Shown piece after piece: positions 7,411-15,813 of a stretch of 64,000 bases of DNA. Numbering within the stretch: position 1 is the first letter of the stretch; every line of letters starts with the position of its first letter. This DNA comes from JACMLX01 sp040384325 (GTDB taxonomy: Bacteria; Gemmatimonadota; Gemmatimonadetes; Gemmatimonadales; Gemmatimonadaceae). The notes beneath the pieces are model-generated. The model was not told the origin of the DNA, made no database searches, and saw only the letters and a list, made by a program, of their open reading frames with translations. The stretch lies in contig JAZKJL010000001.1 in assembly GCA_040384325.1 (NCBI GenBank), positions 744,001-808,000 on the forward strand, in the 5' to 3' direction. Both the position numbers and the translations under genes were made by a program.

Positions 7411-8274
7411 ATGCAAGTCGTGCGTGACGTGGCGTCGTTGCGCGCCGCAGTGTCGGCAGCGCGTGCGCATGGGCAGCGCGTCGGCTTCGTGCCGACGATG
7501 GGTGCCTTGCACGCCGGCCACCTCTCGCTGATCGAGCGGGCACGCGCCGAGTGCGAGTGTGTGGTGCTCAGCATCTTCGTCAACCCGCTGCAGTTCGCGC
7601 CGACCGAGGATCTGGCCAAGTATCCTCGTACCGAGGAGGCAGACCTGGCGGCTGCGGCACCCCGTGGCGCGACACTCGCGTTCGTGCCACCGGTGGACGT
7701 CATGTATCCCGGCACCCGCGCCATCTCGGTGGTCCCGGACAGCATCGCCGATCGGTGGGAAGGGGCGATCCGGCCCGGCCACTTCGCAGGCGTCCTGACG
7801 GTGGTGAGCAAGTTGTTCAATCTCGTGCAGCCCGACCTGGCCGTCTTCGGCCAGAAGGACCTGCAGCAGGCCACCCTGATCCGAGCGCTGGTGCGCGACC
7901 TCGACTTCCCGATCACGCTCGACATCGCACCGATCGTGCGCGAGGCGGACGGCCTGGCGATGTCGAGTCGCAATCGCTACCTCGACGGCGACCAGCGCCG
8001 CGCCGCCGGCGTGCTGTCGCAGGCCCTGGCGACCATCGCCGGTGCACATGCGGCTGGCATCACCGATGCCGCCGCGCTGGTGAGCCGTGGCGACGCGCGC
8101 CTGCGTACCGAGGACGGCGTCCGCGCCGACTATCTCAGCATCGTCGATCCGCGGCGACTGGAGCCGGTCAGCACCGCCAGCGTCGGTGATTTCGTCATCG
8201 TCGCCGCGCGCGTCGGCCAGACACGCCTGCTCGACAATCACCGCCTCGGTGATCCACTCCCCCTGTCGTCATGA
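7411..8274 (+). CDS. panC: Pantothenate synthetase (pantoate-beta-alanine ligase)
   Basis: A 287-residue nucleotidyltransferase-fold enzyme that adenylates pantoate and joins it to beta-alanine. The signature FVPTMGALHAGHLSLIERA contains the two HxGH-type histidines. VVLSIFVNPLQF, LAVFGQKDLQQATLIRALV and the KMSKS-like AMSSRNRYL follow. It forms a unit with panB (two-base gap) and overlaps the next gene by four bases. The last step of the branch, panD, is not in the window. Confidence 0.96.
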   Translation: MQVVRDVASLRAAVSAARAHGQRVGFVPTMGALHAGHLSLIERARAECECVVLSIFVNPLQFAPTEDLAKYPRTEEADLAAAAPRGATLAFVPPVDVMYPGTRAISVVPDSIADRWEGAIRPGHFAGVLTVVSKLFNLVQPDLAVFGQKDLQQATLIRALVRDLDFPITLDIAPIVREADGLAMSSRNRYLDGDQRRAAGVLSQALATIAGAHAAGITDAAALVSRGDARLRTEDGVRADYLSIVDPRRLEPVSTASVGDFVIVAARVGQTRLLDNHRLGDPLPLSS

Positions 8275-8822
8275 CGTCCCAGATCCGAGAAGGCCTCGAC
8301 CTGCCCGCATGGGCGATCGCATCGCCGCGACGACGCGAGCACATCGCACGTGTCACCGCGCTGCTCGATCAGTGGGCCACCGCGATGGCGATCCCCGCGG
8401 CCGAGCGACAGGCGTGGCACGACGCCGGCCTATGGCACGATGCGTTGCGTGACGCCGAGGAACCGTTGCTGCGACAGCTGTCGCTCGATGTGTCGGCACC
8501 GACCGAGATCCTGCACGGCCCCGCGGCCGCCGCGCGACTGGAAGCGCTGGGCGAGGAGCGTCGCGACGTGCTGGACGCGATCCGCTGGCACACCCTCGGC
8601 AATCCGCACTGGGCACGCACCGGGCAGGCGTTGTTCATGGCCGACTTCCTCGAACCGGGCCGCAAGTTCATGGTGGCCGAACGCGGCTGGCTGGCGGCGA
8701 TGGTTCCCGGCGACTTCACGGGCGTGTTCCGTCAGGTGGTGAAGGTCCGCCTCGAGTGGTCGCTCCGCGAAGGGAAGGGCCTGCACCCGGAAACCGTCGC
8801 GATGTGGAACGCGGTCCGATGA
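8271..8822 (+). CDS. HD-domain hydrolase, YqeK-like
   Basis: The 183-residue protein has the HD-superfamily ligand order of YqeK: His in the first helix (REHIARVTALL), the HD pair in GLWHDALRD, His in EILHGPAAAARL, His in IRWHTLGN and Asp in ADFLEPGR. YqeK enzymes are symmetrical diadenosine tetraphosphate hydrolases. The gene usually lies beside nadD and rsfS; here it follows panC with an ATGA overlap and overlaps a LytR_C gene, another common yqeK neighbour. Activity is inferred from the motifs. Confidence 0.8.
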   Translation: MTSQIREGLDLPAWAIASPRRREHIARVTALLDQWATAMAIPAAERQAWHDAGLWHDALRDAEEPLLRQLSLDVSAPTEILHGPAAAARLEALGEERRDVLDAIRWHTLGNPHWARTGQALFMADFLEPGRKFMVAERGWLAAMVPGDFTGVFRQVVKVRLEWSLREGKGLHPETVAMWNAVR

Positions 8823-9256
8823 CGCGGCAGCGGATGCTGATGTTCGCCGGTGGCGCGGTGGCGGTGCTGGCCCTCGGCGTGTTTGCGGCACGACAGGTGT
8901 TCGCGCGTGGTGGACCGGCGGCGTTGCTCGGCGACACCACCAGCGCACCGCAGGGGCAGCGCGTGATCGTGGAAGTGCTCAACTCCAGCGGGGTGCCGGG
9001 TCTCGCGCGCCGCGCCACGTTCCTGCTGCGCGATCGTGGCTTCGACGTCATCGGCTGGGGCAACGATCCGCAGGGCCGACGCAGCGAGACGTTGATCGTG
9101 GACTACACCGACAAACCCGAGGCGGCCGATCGCCTGGCGCGGGTGCTGGGTGGCGCGCAGGTGGAGCGCGGCAAGGACTCCCTCGATCGTGGCCTCGACC
9201 TCACCGTGCGACTGGGCAGCGGCTACAAGCCCCCGGTGGAAGCCTTCCACCCGTAA
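8819..9256 (+). CDS. LytR_C (LytR C-terminal) domain protein, membrane-anchored
   Basis: A 145-residue protein with an N-terminal membrane segment (residues about 7-22, MLMFAGGAVAVLALGVFAA). The extracytoplasmic domain matches the LytR C-terminal fold: VIVEVLNSSGVPGLARRA, LLRDRGFDVI and a closing VRLGSGYKPP. The role of this domain is not firmly known; it occurs attached to or near LytR-CpsA-Psr cell-wall ligases. The ATG at 8819 overlaps the previous stop (ATGA). It ends nine bases from the convergent rlmN stop, leaving no room for a terminator. Confidence 0.82.
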   Translation: MTRQRMLMFAGGAVAVLALGVFAARQVFARGGPAALLGDTTSAPQGQRVIVEVLNSSGVPGLARRATFLLRDRGFDVIGWGNDPQGRRSETLIVDYTDKPEAADRLARVLGGAQVERGKDSLDRGLDLTVRLGSGYKPPVEAFHP

Positions 9257-9265
9257 GGCAGCGCG

Positions 9266-10327
9266 TCAGGTCGCGGAGAGCTCGCGCCGGCGGCCGATCT
9301 TCTCGACGCGCAACTGCCCGCACGCCGCGCTGATGTCGAGTCCACGACTGCGACGGATCGCCACTTCCACGCCGTCGTCCCGTATCCAGTTCGCGAACTG
9401 GTGAATGCTGTCGCGCGGCGTCGGGTCGAAGCCGAGGCCACCGCCGGGATGCAGCGGGATCAGGTTCACGAACGCCTTGCAGGCACGCGCCAGCGCGGCC
9501 AGTTCGTCGGCATGCACGCGCCGGTCATTGACGCCGCCGAGCATCACGTACTCGAACGTCACGCGCCGGTCGAATTCGGCCGCGGCCTCGATCACCTCGG
9601 CCAGCGGATACTTGGTGTTCACCGGCATCAGCTGCTGCCGGAGTTCGTCATTCGGCGCATGGATCGAGATCGCGAGCCGGAACTGCTCCGGGCGTTCGCC
9701 GAGGGCGATGATGCCTGGCAGCACGCCGACCGTGCTGACCGTGATGTGCCGCGCCCCGATGCCGAATCCGTCCGGCGCGTTGAGGATGGAGAGCGTCGGG
9801 CTGACCGCCTTCCAGTTCATGAGCGGCTCACCCATGCCCATGAAGACGATGTTGGTGGCGCGCACCGGCGGATCGAGCAGGGCCAGCTCACGCACCTGCC
9901 CGGCGATCTCGTGGACCGCGAGGTTGCGCTGGAATCCCATCGCCCCGGTGGCGCAGAAGGCACAGGCCAGCGCGCATCCCGCCTGGGACGAGATGCAGAA
10001 CGTCATCCGATCGCCATCGGGGATCGCCACCGTCTCGATGGACTGCCCGTCGGCCATCGTGAACAGGAACTTCTCGGTCCCGTCGATCGACGACTGGCGC
10101 ACGGCGAGCGTGAGGCGCGGCATCGTGAACCGCTCCGCCAGCGCGACGCGCAACGCCGCCGGCAATTCGGTCATCGCCTCGAACGTCGGCACCGGGTTCA
10201 CCCACAGGCGCCGCAACACCTGATCGGCGCGATACGACGGCTGCCCGAGCTCGGTGAGGGCGCTCAGCAGCACCTGCCGGGCGTCGTCCGGAGCGAGGTC
10301 GAGGAGGTTGATCGGTGGCGTGGTCAC
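9266..10327 (-). CDS. rlmN: Dual-specificity 23S rRNA/tRNA adenine-C2 methyltransferase (radical SAM)
   Basis: A 353-residue radical SAM enzyme methylating C2 of A2503 in 23S rRNA and A37 in some tRNAs. The iron-sulfur motif CALACAFCATG is clear. The GMGEPLMNW and TVSTVG segments are typical, and the methyl-carrying Cys is present near the C-terminus (DISAACGQLR). It begins with a GTG at 10327 and has a weak ribosome-binding site. It is transcribed convergently to the folate-pantothenate run and divergently from the ptsN-like gene. Confidence 0.95.
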   Translation of the reverse strand: MTTPPINLLDLAPDDARQVLLSALTELGQPSYRADQVLRRLWVNPVPTFEAMTELPAALRVALAERFTMPRLTLAVRQSSIDGTEKFLFTMADGQSIETVAIPDGDRMTFCISSQAGCALACAFCATGAMGFQRNLAVHEIAGQVRELALLDPPVRATNIVFMGMGEPLMNWKAVSPTLSILNAPDGFGIGARHITVSTVGVLPGIIALGERPEQFRLAISIHAPNDELRQQLMPVNTKYPLAEVIEAAAEFDRRVTFEYVMLGGVNDRRVHADELAALARACKAFVNLIPLHPGGGLGFDPTPRDSIHQFANWIRDDGVEVAIRRSRGLDISAACGQLRVEKIGRRRELSAT

Positions 10328-10457
10328 CCCTGAATGCTAATGGCGACCGTCGCCGGCCGTGCCTCGAGGCGTGATCCGGTGTCAGCTGGGGTGTGCCAAC
10401 CACTTGTCGGACAATGTGTTGGCCCTGCCTGCGCTACCCGCCATGTGAAGGCGCGGC

Positions 10458-10465
10458 TAGCTTTC
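10458..10465 (+). promoter_or_regulatory. Possible -10 element (TAGCTTTC) of the ptsN-aspS-phoH run
   Basis: TAGCTTTC lies 25 bases before the chosen ptsN-like start and fits the TAnnTT pattern seen at other operon heads here. No clear -35 hexamer is seen. Confidence 0.3.
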
Positions 10466-10489
10466 CCGCTTCCCCGAGACCATCGAGAC

Positions 10490-10945
10490 TTGCTGGCCGA
10501 TCTGCTGACGCTGGAGCGCGTGAAGGTACCGCTCGCGAGCCATTCCAAGGACGACGTGCTGCGCGAGCTGGTTCAGCTCGCCATGCCCGCGGCTGATGCG
10601 CCTGCGCTGGAGCGGATGGTGAAGGCGGTGCACGATCGCGAGGCGCTGCTGAGCACGGGCATCGGCAGCGGCATCGCCATTCCGCACGGCCGCACCAGCG
10701 AAGTGGACCAGGTCATCCTCACCGCCGGCCTCGCGCCCGAGCCGATCGACTTCGACGCGTTGGATGGCCGCCCGGTGTCGCTCTTCTTCCTGCTGCTCGG
10801 TCCCGAGCGCGCGGCTGGCGCGCACGTGCGTGCGCTGGGTCGCATTTCGCGCATCCTGCGGCACGAGTCGGTGCGCGACGCGCTGAACGCGGCCACGACA
10901 CCAGCCGAGTTCATGGACCTGCTGGTCGGCGCGGAGGTTCCCTGA
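10490..10945 (+). CDS. PTS EIIA-type (PtsN-like) phosphocarrier domain protein
   Basis: The product is a single PTS EIIA type-2 domain. It has the phosphorylatable His in GIGSGIAIPHGRTSEV and a typical LLGPERAAGAHVRALGRISRIL helix. Such free-standing domains are usually nitrogen-PTS regulators. The frame is open from 10334 but the extra N-terminus is not conserved. The TTG at 10490 gives the normal family length (151 residues) and starts at LLADLLTLERVKVPL; a GTG at 10445 is an alternative, so the start is uncertain. It heads the run leading to aspS and phoH. Confidence 0.82.
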   Translation: MLADLLTLERVKVPLASHSKDDVLRELVQLAMPAADAPALERMVKAVHDREALLSTGIGSGIAIPHGRTSEVDQVILTAGLAPEPIDFDALDGRPVSLFFLLLGPERAAGAHVRALGRISRILRHESVRDALNAATTPAEFMDLLVGAEVP

Positions 10946-11016
10946 GCACGGCCGAGGCACGAGCGCGCGGGCCGGCGGCGTCGCTGCCGCGCACACGTTG
11001 GCTGCTCCCGGCCACG

Positions 11017-11334
11017 GTGGCGATCGCGATTCTGGTCGCCACGTCCTGGCCCTCGCCGCCGGCGATGCCGAACCAGAGCGACAAGGTGGTGCACTTCGCA
11101 TCGTATGCAGTGCTCGGCGCCGCGCTGGCGTGGGCGGCCGATGCGCGCACGGTGCGACAGGTGGTGCTCTGGTTCGGCGTCGCGACGATGTTCGGCGCTG
11201 TGGATGAGTGGCATCAGCAGTTCATTCCCGGTCGGCGCACCGATGTGCGCGACTGGATCGCCGACACCGCTGGCGCGGTGACCGGCCTACTTCTCATGAC
11301 GGCGCTCGCTCGGCGCCGGGAGTCCGTTGCGTGA
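11017..11334 (+). CDS. VanZ-like family membrane protein
   Basis: A small membrane protein with the VanZ signature SDKVVHFASYAVLGAALAWA followed by DEWHQQFIPGRRTDVRDWIADTAGAVTGLLL. VanZ-like proteins are of uncertain function; one homologue gives teicoplanin resistance. The GTG at 11017 is the first conventional start in frame but cuts into the first membrane segment. The frame is conserved-looking back to a CTG at 10942, which would overlap the ptsN-like stop (CTGA) exactly as other genes here overlap with GTGA or ATGA. The true protein may therefore be 25 residues longer. It overlaps aspS by four bases. Confidence 0.82.
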   Translation: MAIAILVATSWPSPPAMPNQSDKVVHFASYAVLGAALAWAADARTVRQVVLWFGVATMFGAVDEWHQQFIPGRRTDVRDWIADTAGAVTGLLLMTALARRRESVA

Positions 11335-13124
11335 CCGTTCCATCGCTGTTCGCCACGTCCCGCCGCAGTCATCTGTGCGGTGAACTTCGCGCCGAGCATG
11401 TCGGCCAGACCGTGAAGGTCGGCGGCTGGGTGCACCGCTGCCGCTCGCTGGGGTCGATCGTGTTCCTCGACCTCCGGGATCGCGCGGGGATCCTGCAGGC
11501 CACCTGTGATCCACGCTTCACGCCGGCCGACGTGATCACCGCGGCGGACCGGCTGGGCGCCGAGACGGTGGTGGAAGTCGAGGGTGTGATCGCGGCGCGG
11601 CCGGTGGAGATGGTGAACGACGATCTCGGCACCGGCACCATCGAACTGCACGTCACCGCACTGCGCGTCGTGGGTCCGGCGGCGACGCCGGCGATTCCGG
11701 TCGCGCGTGGCAAGGACGAGAAGCTGGCGGCGGAAGACCTGCGCCTGAAGCATCGCATCCTCGATCTGCGTCGTCCGGAACTGCAGGCGAACCTGATCCT
11801 GCGACACCGTCTGCTGCAGGTGGCGCGGCAGACCATGGCATCGCATGGCTTCCTCGAGATCGAGACGCCGATCCTCACCAAGACCACGCCGGAAGGTGCG
11901 CGTGATTACCTGGTGCCGAGCCGCGTGCATCCCGGTGAGTTCTATGCGTTGCCGCAGTCGCCGCAGATCTACAAGCAGTTGCTGATGGTGGCCGGGTTCG
12001 ATCGCTACTTCCAGATCGCGCGCTGCTTCCGCGACGAGGACCTGCGCGCCGACCGGCAGCCCGAGTTCGCACAGATCGACCTCGAATGTGCCTTCGTCAC
12101 GCAGGAGGACGTGCAAGCGGTGGTGGAGCGTGTGCTGCTGGCGCTGTGGAAGGAGGCCGGGCACGACATCGCGGCGCCGTTCCCGCGCCTGCGCTGGGCC
12201 GACGCCATGGAACGCTTCGGCATCGACAAGCCCGACCTCCGCTACGGGTTCGAGCTCGAGAACTGGACCGCCCACGTGCAGCCGGATGCGGCGGCGTTCG
12301 TGCTGGACGGCATCGCCGCCGGCGGCACGCTGCGCGGCATCCGCGTGGCCAACGGTGCCGCCCTCTCCCGCAAGGAGATCGACGCCATGGCCGCGGTCGC
12401 GAAGTCGAGCGGACTCGGCGGGTTGCTGTGGGCGAAGCGGACCGAGACCGGCTGGGAAGGACAGGGGACGAAGGCGTTCGGCGCCGCCACGATGGAGCGC
12501 ATCGGCGGTGCGGTCGGCGACCTGCTGCTGGCCGGTGTGGGTCCGGACGCGACGGCGTTGCCGGCGATGGGTCAGGTGCGGCTCGAGTTGACCCGTCGTC
12601 CGGAACATGTGCCGCAGTCCGCGCACGCTTTCTGCTGGATCGTGGACTTCCCGCTCTTCGAACTCGACGCCGCCAGCGGCGAGCACATGCCGGCGCATCA
12701 CCCGTTCACGGCGCCGCACCCGGAAGACACGCACAAGCTGGAGGCCGCTCCGTGGGAGTGTCGCGCGATGCATTACGATGCGGTGTACAACGGCAACGAG
12801 CTCGGCTCGGGATCGATCCGCATCACCGATCCCGCCGTGCAGGAAACGATCTTCCGGCTGCTCAAGGTGCCGGCGGATGAGATCCAGCGTCGCTTCGGGT
12901 TCCTGCTCGACGGACTGGCCGCGGGTGCACCGCCACATGGCGGCTTCGCGCTCGGCTTCGACCGGATTGCCATGCTGCTGGCCGGTTCCACATCATTGCG
13001 CGACGTGATCGCCTTCCCCAAGACCACCGCCGCGCGCGCCCTGTTCGAGGGCGCCCCGAGTCCGGTGAGTGACCGTGACCTGAGTGCGCTCAACCTGGCG
13101 ATCTCGATCAAGGAGCCGTCGTGA
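11331..13124 (+). CDS. aspS: Aspartate-tRNA ligase, bacterial type
   Basis: A 597-residue class II synthetase with an N-terminal OB fold, catalytic core and inserted GAD domain. Motif 2 is FQIARCFRDEDLRADRQPEF and motif 3 is GFALGFDRIAMLLAG, followed by VIAFPKTTAARALFEGAPS. In the OB fold, the residue matching E. coli Leu30 is Leu (CRSLGSIVF) rather than the His of several non-discriminating enzymes. This suggests, but does not prove, specificity for tRNA-Asp. The GTG at 11331 overlaps the vanZ-like stop; upstream in-frame sequence lies in that gene. It overlaps phoH by four bases. Confidence 0.96.
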   Translation: MTVPSLFATSRRSHLCGELRAEHVGQTVKVGGWVHRCRSLGSIVFLDLRDRAGILQATCDPRFTPADVITAADRLGAETVVEVEGVIAARPVEMVNDDLGTGTIELHVTALRVVGPAATPAIPVARGKDEKLAAEDLRLKHRILDLRRPELQANLILRHRLLQVARQTMASHGFLEIETPILTKTTPEGARDYLVPSRVHPGEFYALPQSPQIYKQLLMVAGFDRYFQIARCFRDEDLRADRQPEFAQIDLECAFVTQEDVQAVVERVLLALWKEAGHDIAAPFPRLRWADAMERFGIDKPDLRYGFELENWTAHVQPDAAAFVLDGIAAGGTLRGIRVANGAALSRKEIDAMAAVAKSSGLGGLLWAKRTETGWEGQGTKAFGAATMERIGGAVGDLLLAGVGPDATALPAMGQVRLELTRRPEHVPQSAHAFCWIVDFPLFELDAASGEHMPAHHPFTAPHPEDTHKLEAAPWECRAMHYDAVYNGNELGSGSIRITDPAVQETIFRLLKVPADEIQRRFGFLLDGLAAGAPPHGGFALGFDRIAMLLAGSTSLRDVIAFPKTTAARALFEGAPSPVSDRDLSALNLAISIKEPS

Positions 13125-14080
13125 CCGGTACCACGCTCGTGACACAGAAAGTCTCCACCGAAGGCGCCGACCTGCTCACGCTGGCCGGTGTCAACGACGC
13201 CAACCTGGTGGAGCTGGGTCGCATTCACGGCGTGCGCGTCGGCATGCGCGGCGAGGCCATCACGCTGGCGGGTGACCCGCAATCGGTGGAGCGCGCGATG
13301 CACACCGCGCAGCGCATGGTGGAGGCAGCGCGCCAGCGCTCGTCGTTCACCGCCGACGACGTGCTGCGCATGTCGGAAGACACCGGCAACGGCGGCGAGC
13401 CGGGACCGCTGGACCCGGCGCGCATCGCACTGCCCGGCGTGAAGCGCGTGGTGCAGGCGAAGACACCGGGTCAGGCCGAGTACCTGCAGAAGATCGCCGA
13501 GAACGACATCGTGGTCGGCATCGGTCCGGCCGGCACCGGCAAGACCTACCTCGCCGTCGCCGCTGCGGTGGATGCGCTGATGCGCAAGCGCGTGAAGCGG
13601 ATCGTGCTGGCGCGACCGGCGGTGGAGGCGGGCGAGTCGCTCGGCTTCCTGCCGGGTGACATGCAGGCCAAGGTGGACCCGTACCTGCGGCCACTCTATG
13701 ACGCGCTGGACGAGATGATGCCACCGGATCGCGTGATCAAGGCGCTCGAGACGCGCGTGATCGAGATCGCGCCGCTGGCGTTCATGCGCGGCCGCACGCT
13801 CGGCGATGCGTTCGTGATCCTCGACGAGGCGCAGAACGCGACCAACGCGCAGATGAAGATGTTCCTGACCCGCCTCGGCGTGAACTCGAAGATCGTCATC
13901 ACCGGCGACAAGACGCAGATCGACCTGCCCAGCCGTGAGCAATCGGGACTGATGCAGGTGGAGCGCATCCTGCCCGGGGTGGAAGGCATCGCCTTCCACT
14001 ACTTCAACGAGGCGGACGTGGTGCGCCACCGTCTCGTGCGCGACATCATCCGGGCCTATGCGCATGACAGTGGCAACTGA
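13121..14080 (+). CDS. PhoH-like ATPase
   Basis: A 319-residue PhoH/YbeZ-type P-loop ATPase. Walker A is GPAGTGKT, Walker B is AFVILDEAQNA, and VITGDKTQIDLP and the N-terminal KH-like part complete the family pattern. YbeZ works with the endoribonuclease YbeY in RNA metabolism, and ybeY is the next gene, which supports that role. The GTG at 13121 overlaps the aspS stop by four bases. Forty-two bases separate it from ybeY. Confidence 0.93.
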   Translation: MTGTTLVTQKVSTEGADLLTLAGVNDANLVELGRIHGVRVGMRGEAITLAGDPQSVERAMHTAQRMVEAARQRSSFTADDVLRMSEDTGNGGEPGPLDPARIALPGVKRVVQAKTPGQAEYLQKIAENDIVVGIGPAGTGKTYLAVAAAVDALMRKRVKRIVLARPAVEAGESLGFLPGDMQAKVDPYLRPLYDALDEMMPPDRVIKALETRVIEIAPLAFMRGRTLGDAFVILDEAQNATNAQMKMFLTRLGVNSKIVITGDKTQIDLPSREQSGLMQVERILPGVEGIAFHYFNEADVVRHRLVRDIIRAYAHDSGN

Positions 14081-14122
14081 CCCTCCACAGCGACGCAGCG
14101 TCGCCCACGGCGGGTGGCGCTG

Positions 14123-14572
14123 ATGGCGGTGACCGTGGAGTCGAGCGCGCCGGGCCAGCGCGCGCCGCTGAGCGCGGCGCGGGTCGAGGCGCTGGTGGGC
14201 CTGGTGCTGAAGGCCGAAGGCGTGCCGGCTGCGATGATGAGCGTGACGTTCCTGTCGTCGCGTGCGATGGCGAAGATGAACCGTGAGCAGCTCGGCCATG
14301 CCGGCGCCACCGACATCATCACCTTCGAGCTGGCGCGCCTGGTGGCTGACGCGCCGGTGACGGGTGACCTCTACATCTGTCCCGATGTGGCGCGCGTGAA
14401 CGCGAAGGCGTGGGGTGTGCCGGTCCGAGAGGAACTGGCGCGCCTCGTGATTCACGGCACGCTGCACACGCTCGGGTTGCAGCATCCGGACGGTGAGGCC
14501 CGCGTGGACTCACCGATGTGGCGCGCGCAGGAGAGGTACCTGCGTGCCGCCATTCGTCGTGGCCTCGTCTGA
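14123..14572 (+). CDS. ybeY: Endoribonuclease YbeY (rRNA maturation)
   Basis: A 149-residue metal-dependent endoribonuclease of 16S rRNA 3'-end processing and ribosome quality control. The zinc motif reads HGTLHTLGLQH; the three histidines are kept, but the usual Asp before the last His is Gln. GATDIITFE and FLSSRAMAKMNRE are further family segments. A GTG at 14114 would add three residues; the ATG at 14123 is preferred. phoH upstream and a CorC-type gene downstream are the conserved neighbours of ybeY in many bacteria. Confidence 0.93.
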   Translation: MAVTVESSAPGQRAPLSAARVEALVGLVLKAEGVPAAMMSVTFLSSRAMAKMNREQLGHAGATDIITFELARLVADAPVTGDLYICPDVARVNAKAWGVPVREELARLVIHGTLHTLGLQHPDGEARVDSPMWRAQERYLRAAIRRGLV

Positions 14573-14577
14573 CGGGT

Positions 14578-15813
14578 ATGGCACTCTGGGTCGTGTTTGC
14601 GGTCTTCCTGTTTGCGGCCGGTGCGTCGGTCGCGGCGGACGGCTTCGTCACCAGCCTGACGACGGGGCCGGCCGACGACGTGCGCCGCGCGTGGCTGGTT
14701 CGAGATCGCGAGCGTGTGCATCGCGCACTGAGTGCCGCGCGCCTGCTCTGCTTCCTGGCCGTCGGCGCCAGCGCGCCGCCGCTCTGGGATGCGGACGGCC
14801 CGGCACTGATCGCGGCGCTGGCGCTGCTGCTGCTGTCGGTCGGCAGCGCGGAGACCTTCGCCCGCACCATCGGCGCGACACGTGCTGCCGGGCCCAGTGA
14901 CTGGCTGTCGGGTTGGGCGGCGTTCGTGACCCTGATCGCCACGCCGGTGGTGGCCGTCATGGAGCGCACCGAGCGGGCGCTGGCATCGCTCTTCCCCAAG
15001 GCGCGCGTGGACGTCGACGCCGACGAGACCGCCACCGAGCAGTTCCTCGACATCGTGGCGGCCGAGGCGGACGTGACCGGCAAGGAGAAGACCCTGCTCG
15101 AGGGTGCCTTCGCCCTCGGTGAGACGCAGGTGCAGGAGATCATGACGCCGCGCGTCGAACTGATCGCGGTGGAACGTGAGACACCGTGGTCGGAAGTGGT
15201 GGATCGCTTCCGCGCGTCGGCTCACTCGCGCCTGCCCGTGTACAAGGAACGCATCGACGACGTGATCGGTGTGCTGTACGTGAAGGACCTGCTGGCCGAC
15301 ATCCTTGCCGATGCCGAGCCGGTGGCCGGCTGGCTCTCACGCATGCGGCCGGCATTCTACATCCCACCCACCAAGCCGATCGACGCGTTGCTGCGCGAGT
15401 TCCGTTCGCAGCGCACGCACATCGCGATCGTCATGGACGAGTACGGGGGCACCGCCGGCATCGTCACCATCGAGGACATTCTCGAGGAAGTGGTGGGTGA
15501 GATCGACGATGAACATGACGCCGAGGACGAACGGCAGTTCGAGAGTCGCGACAATCGCGAGTACTGGGTCACCGGCCGCATCTCGCTTGGCGAGTTGTCG
15601 GAGACACTCGGCGTGGACATCGAGAGCGATGAAGTCGGGACGGTTGGTGGCCTGATCATGGAGCGGCTGGGACGTGTGCCGCGCGCCGGTGAGCAGCTGC
15701 AGATCGCCGGCTTCCGCGTGGTGGTGGAGCAGGTTCGGCGCCGGCAGGTGCTGCGCGTGTACTTCGAGCGCCTCGACGGCACGCCGCCGGGCGCGTCCGG
15801 GTCGGAGCACTGA
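14578..15813 (+). CDS. CNNM/CorC-type protein: membrane N-domain, two CBS domains, CorC_HlyC domain
   Basis: A 411-residue protein. Residues about 1-125 contain several membrane segments (MALWVVFAVFLFAAG, ALIAALALLLLSVG, WAAFVTLIATPVVAV) but match the DUF21 transmembrane domain only loosely. A CBS pair follows (QEIMTPRVELIAVERETPW to GIVTIEDILEEVVGEI, with DEYGGTAG), then a CorC_HlyC domain at the C-terminus. Homologues act in magnesium or cobalt efflux; older names call them hemolysins. The ATG at 14578 lies five bases after the ybeY stop, and the next paralogue starts on its last base (TGATG). Confidence 0.85.
   Translation: MALWVVFAVFLFAAGASVAADGFVTSLTTGPADDVRRAWLVRDRERVHRALSAARLLCFLAVGASAPPLWDADGPALIAALALLLLSVGSAETFARTIGATRAAGPSDWLSGWAAFVTLIATPVVAVMERTERALASLFPKARVDVDADETATEQFLDIVAAEADVTGKEKTLLEGAFALGETQVQEIMTPRVELIAVERETPWSEVVDRFRASAHSRLPVYKERIDDVIGVLYVKDLLADILADAEPVAGWLSRMRPAFYIPPTKPIDALLREFRSQRTHIAIVMDEYGGTAGIVTIEDILEEVVGEIDDEHDAEDERQFESRDNREYWVTGRISLGELSETLGVDIESDEVGTVGGLIMERLGRVPRAGEQLQIAGFRVVVEQVRRRQVLRVYFERLDGTPPGASGSEH

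Noticed and set aside
12773..14485. A 570-codon minus-strand open frame opposite phoH and ybeY
   Set aside because: It is rich in His and Arg, as antisense frames of GC-rich genes are, and it lies opposite genes with clear motifs. Several other long antisense frames (such as 11214-12938, 18358-19458 and 28568-30568) were rejected for the same reason.
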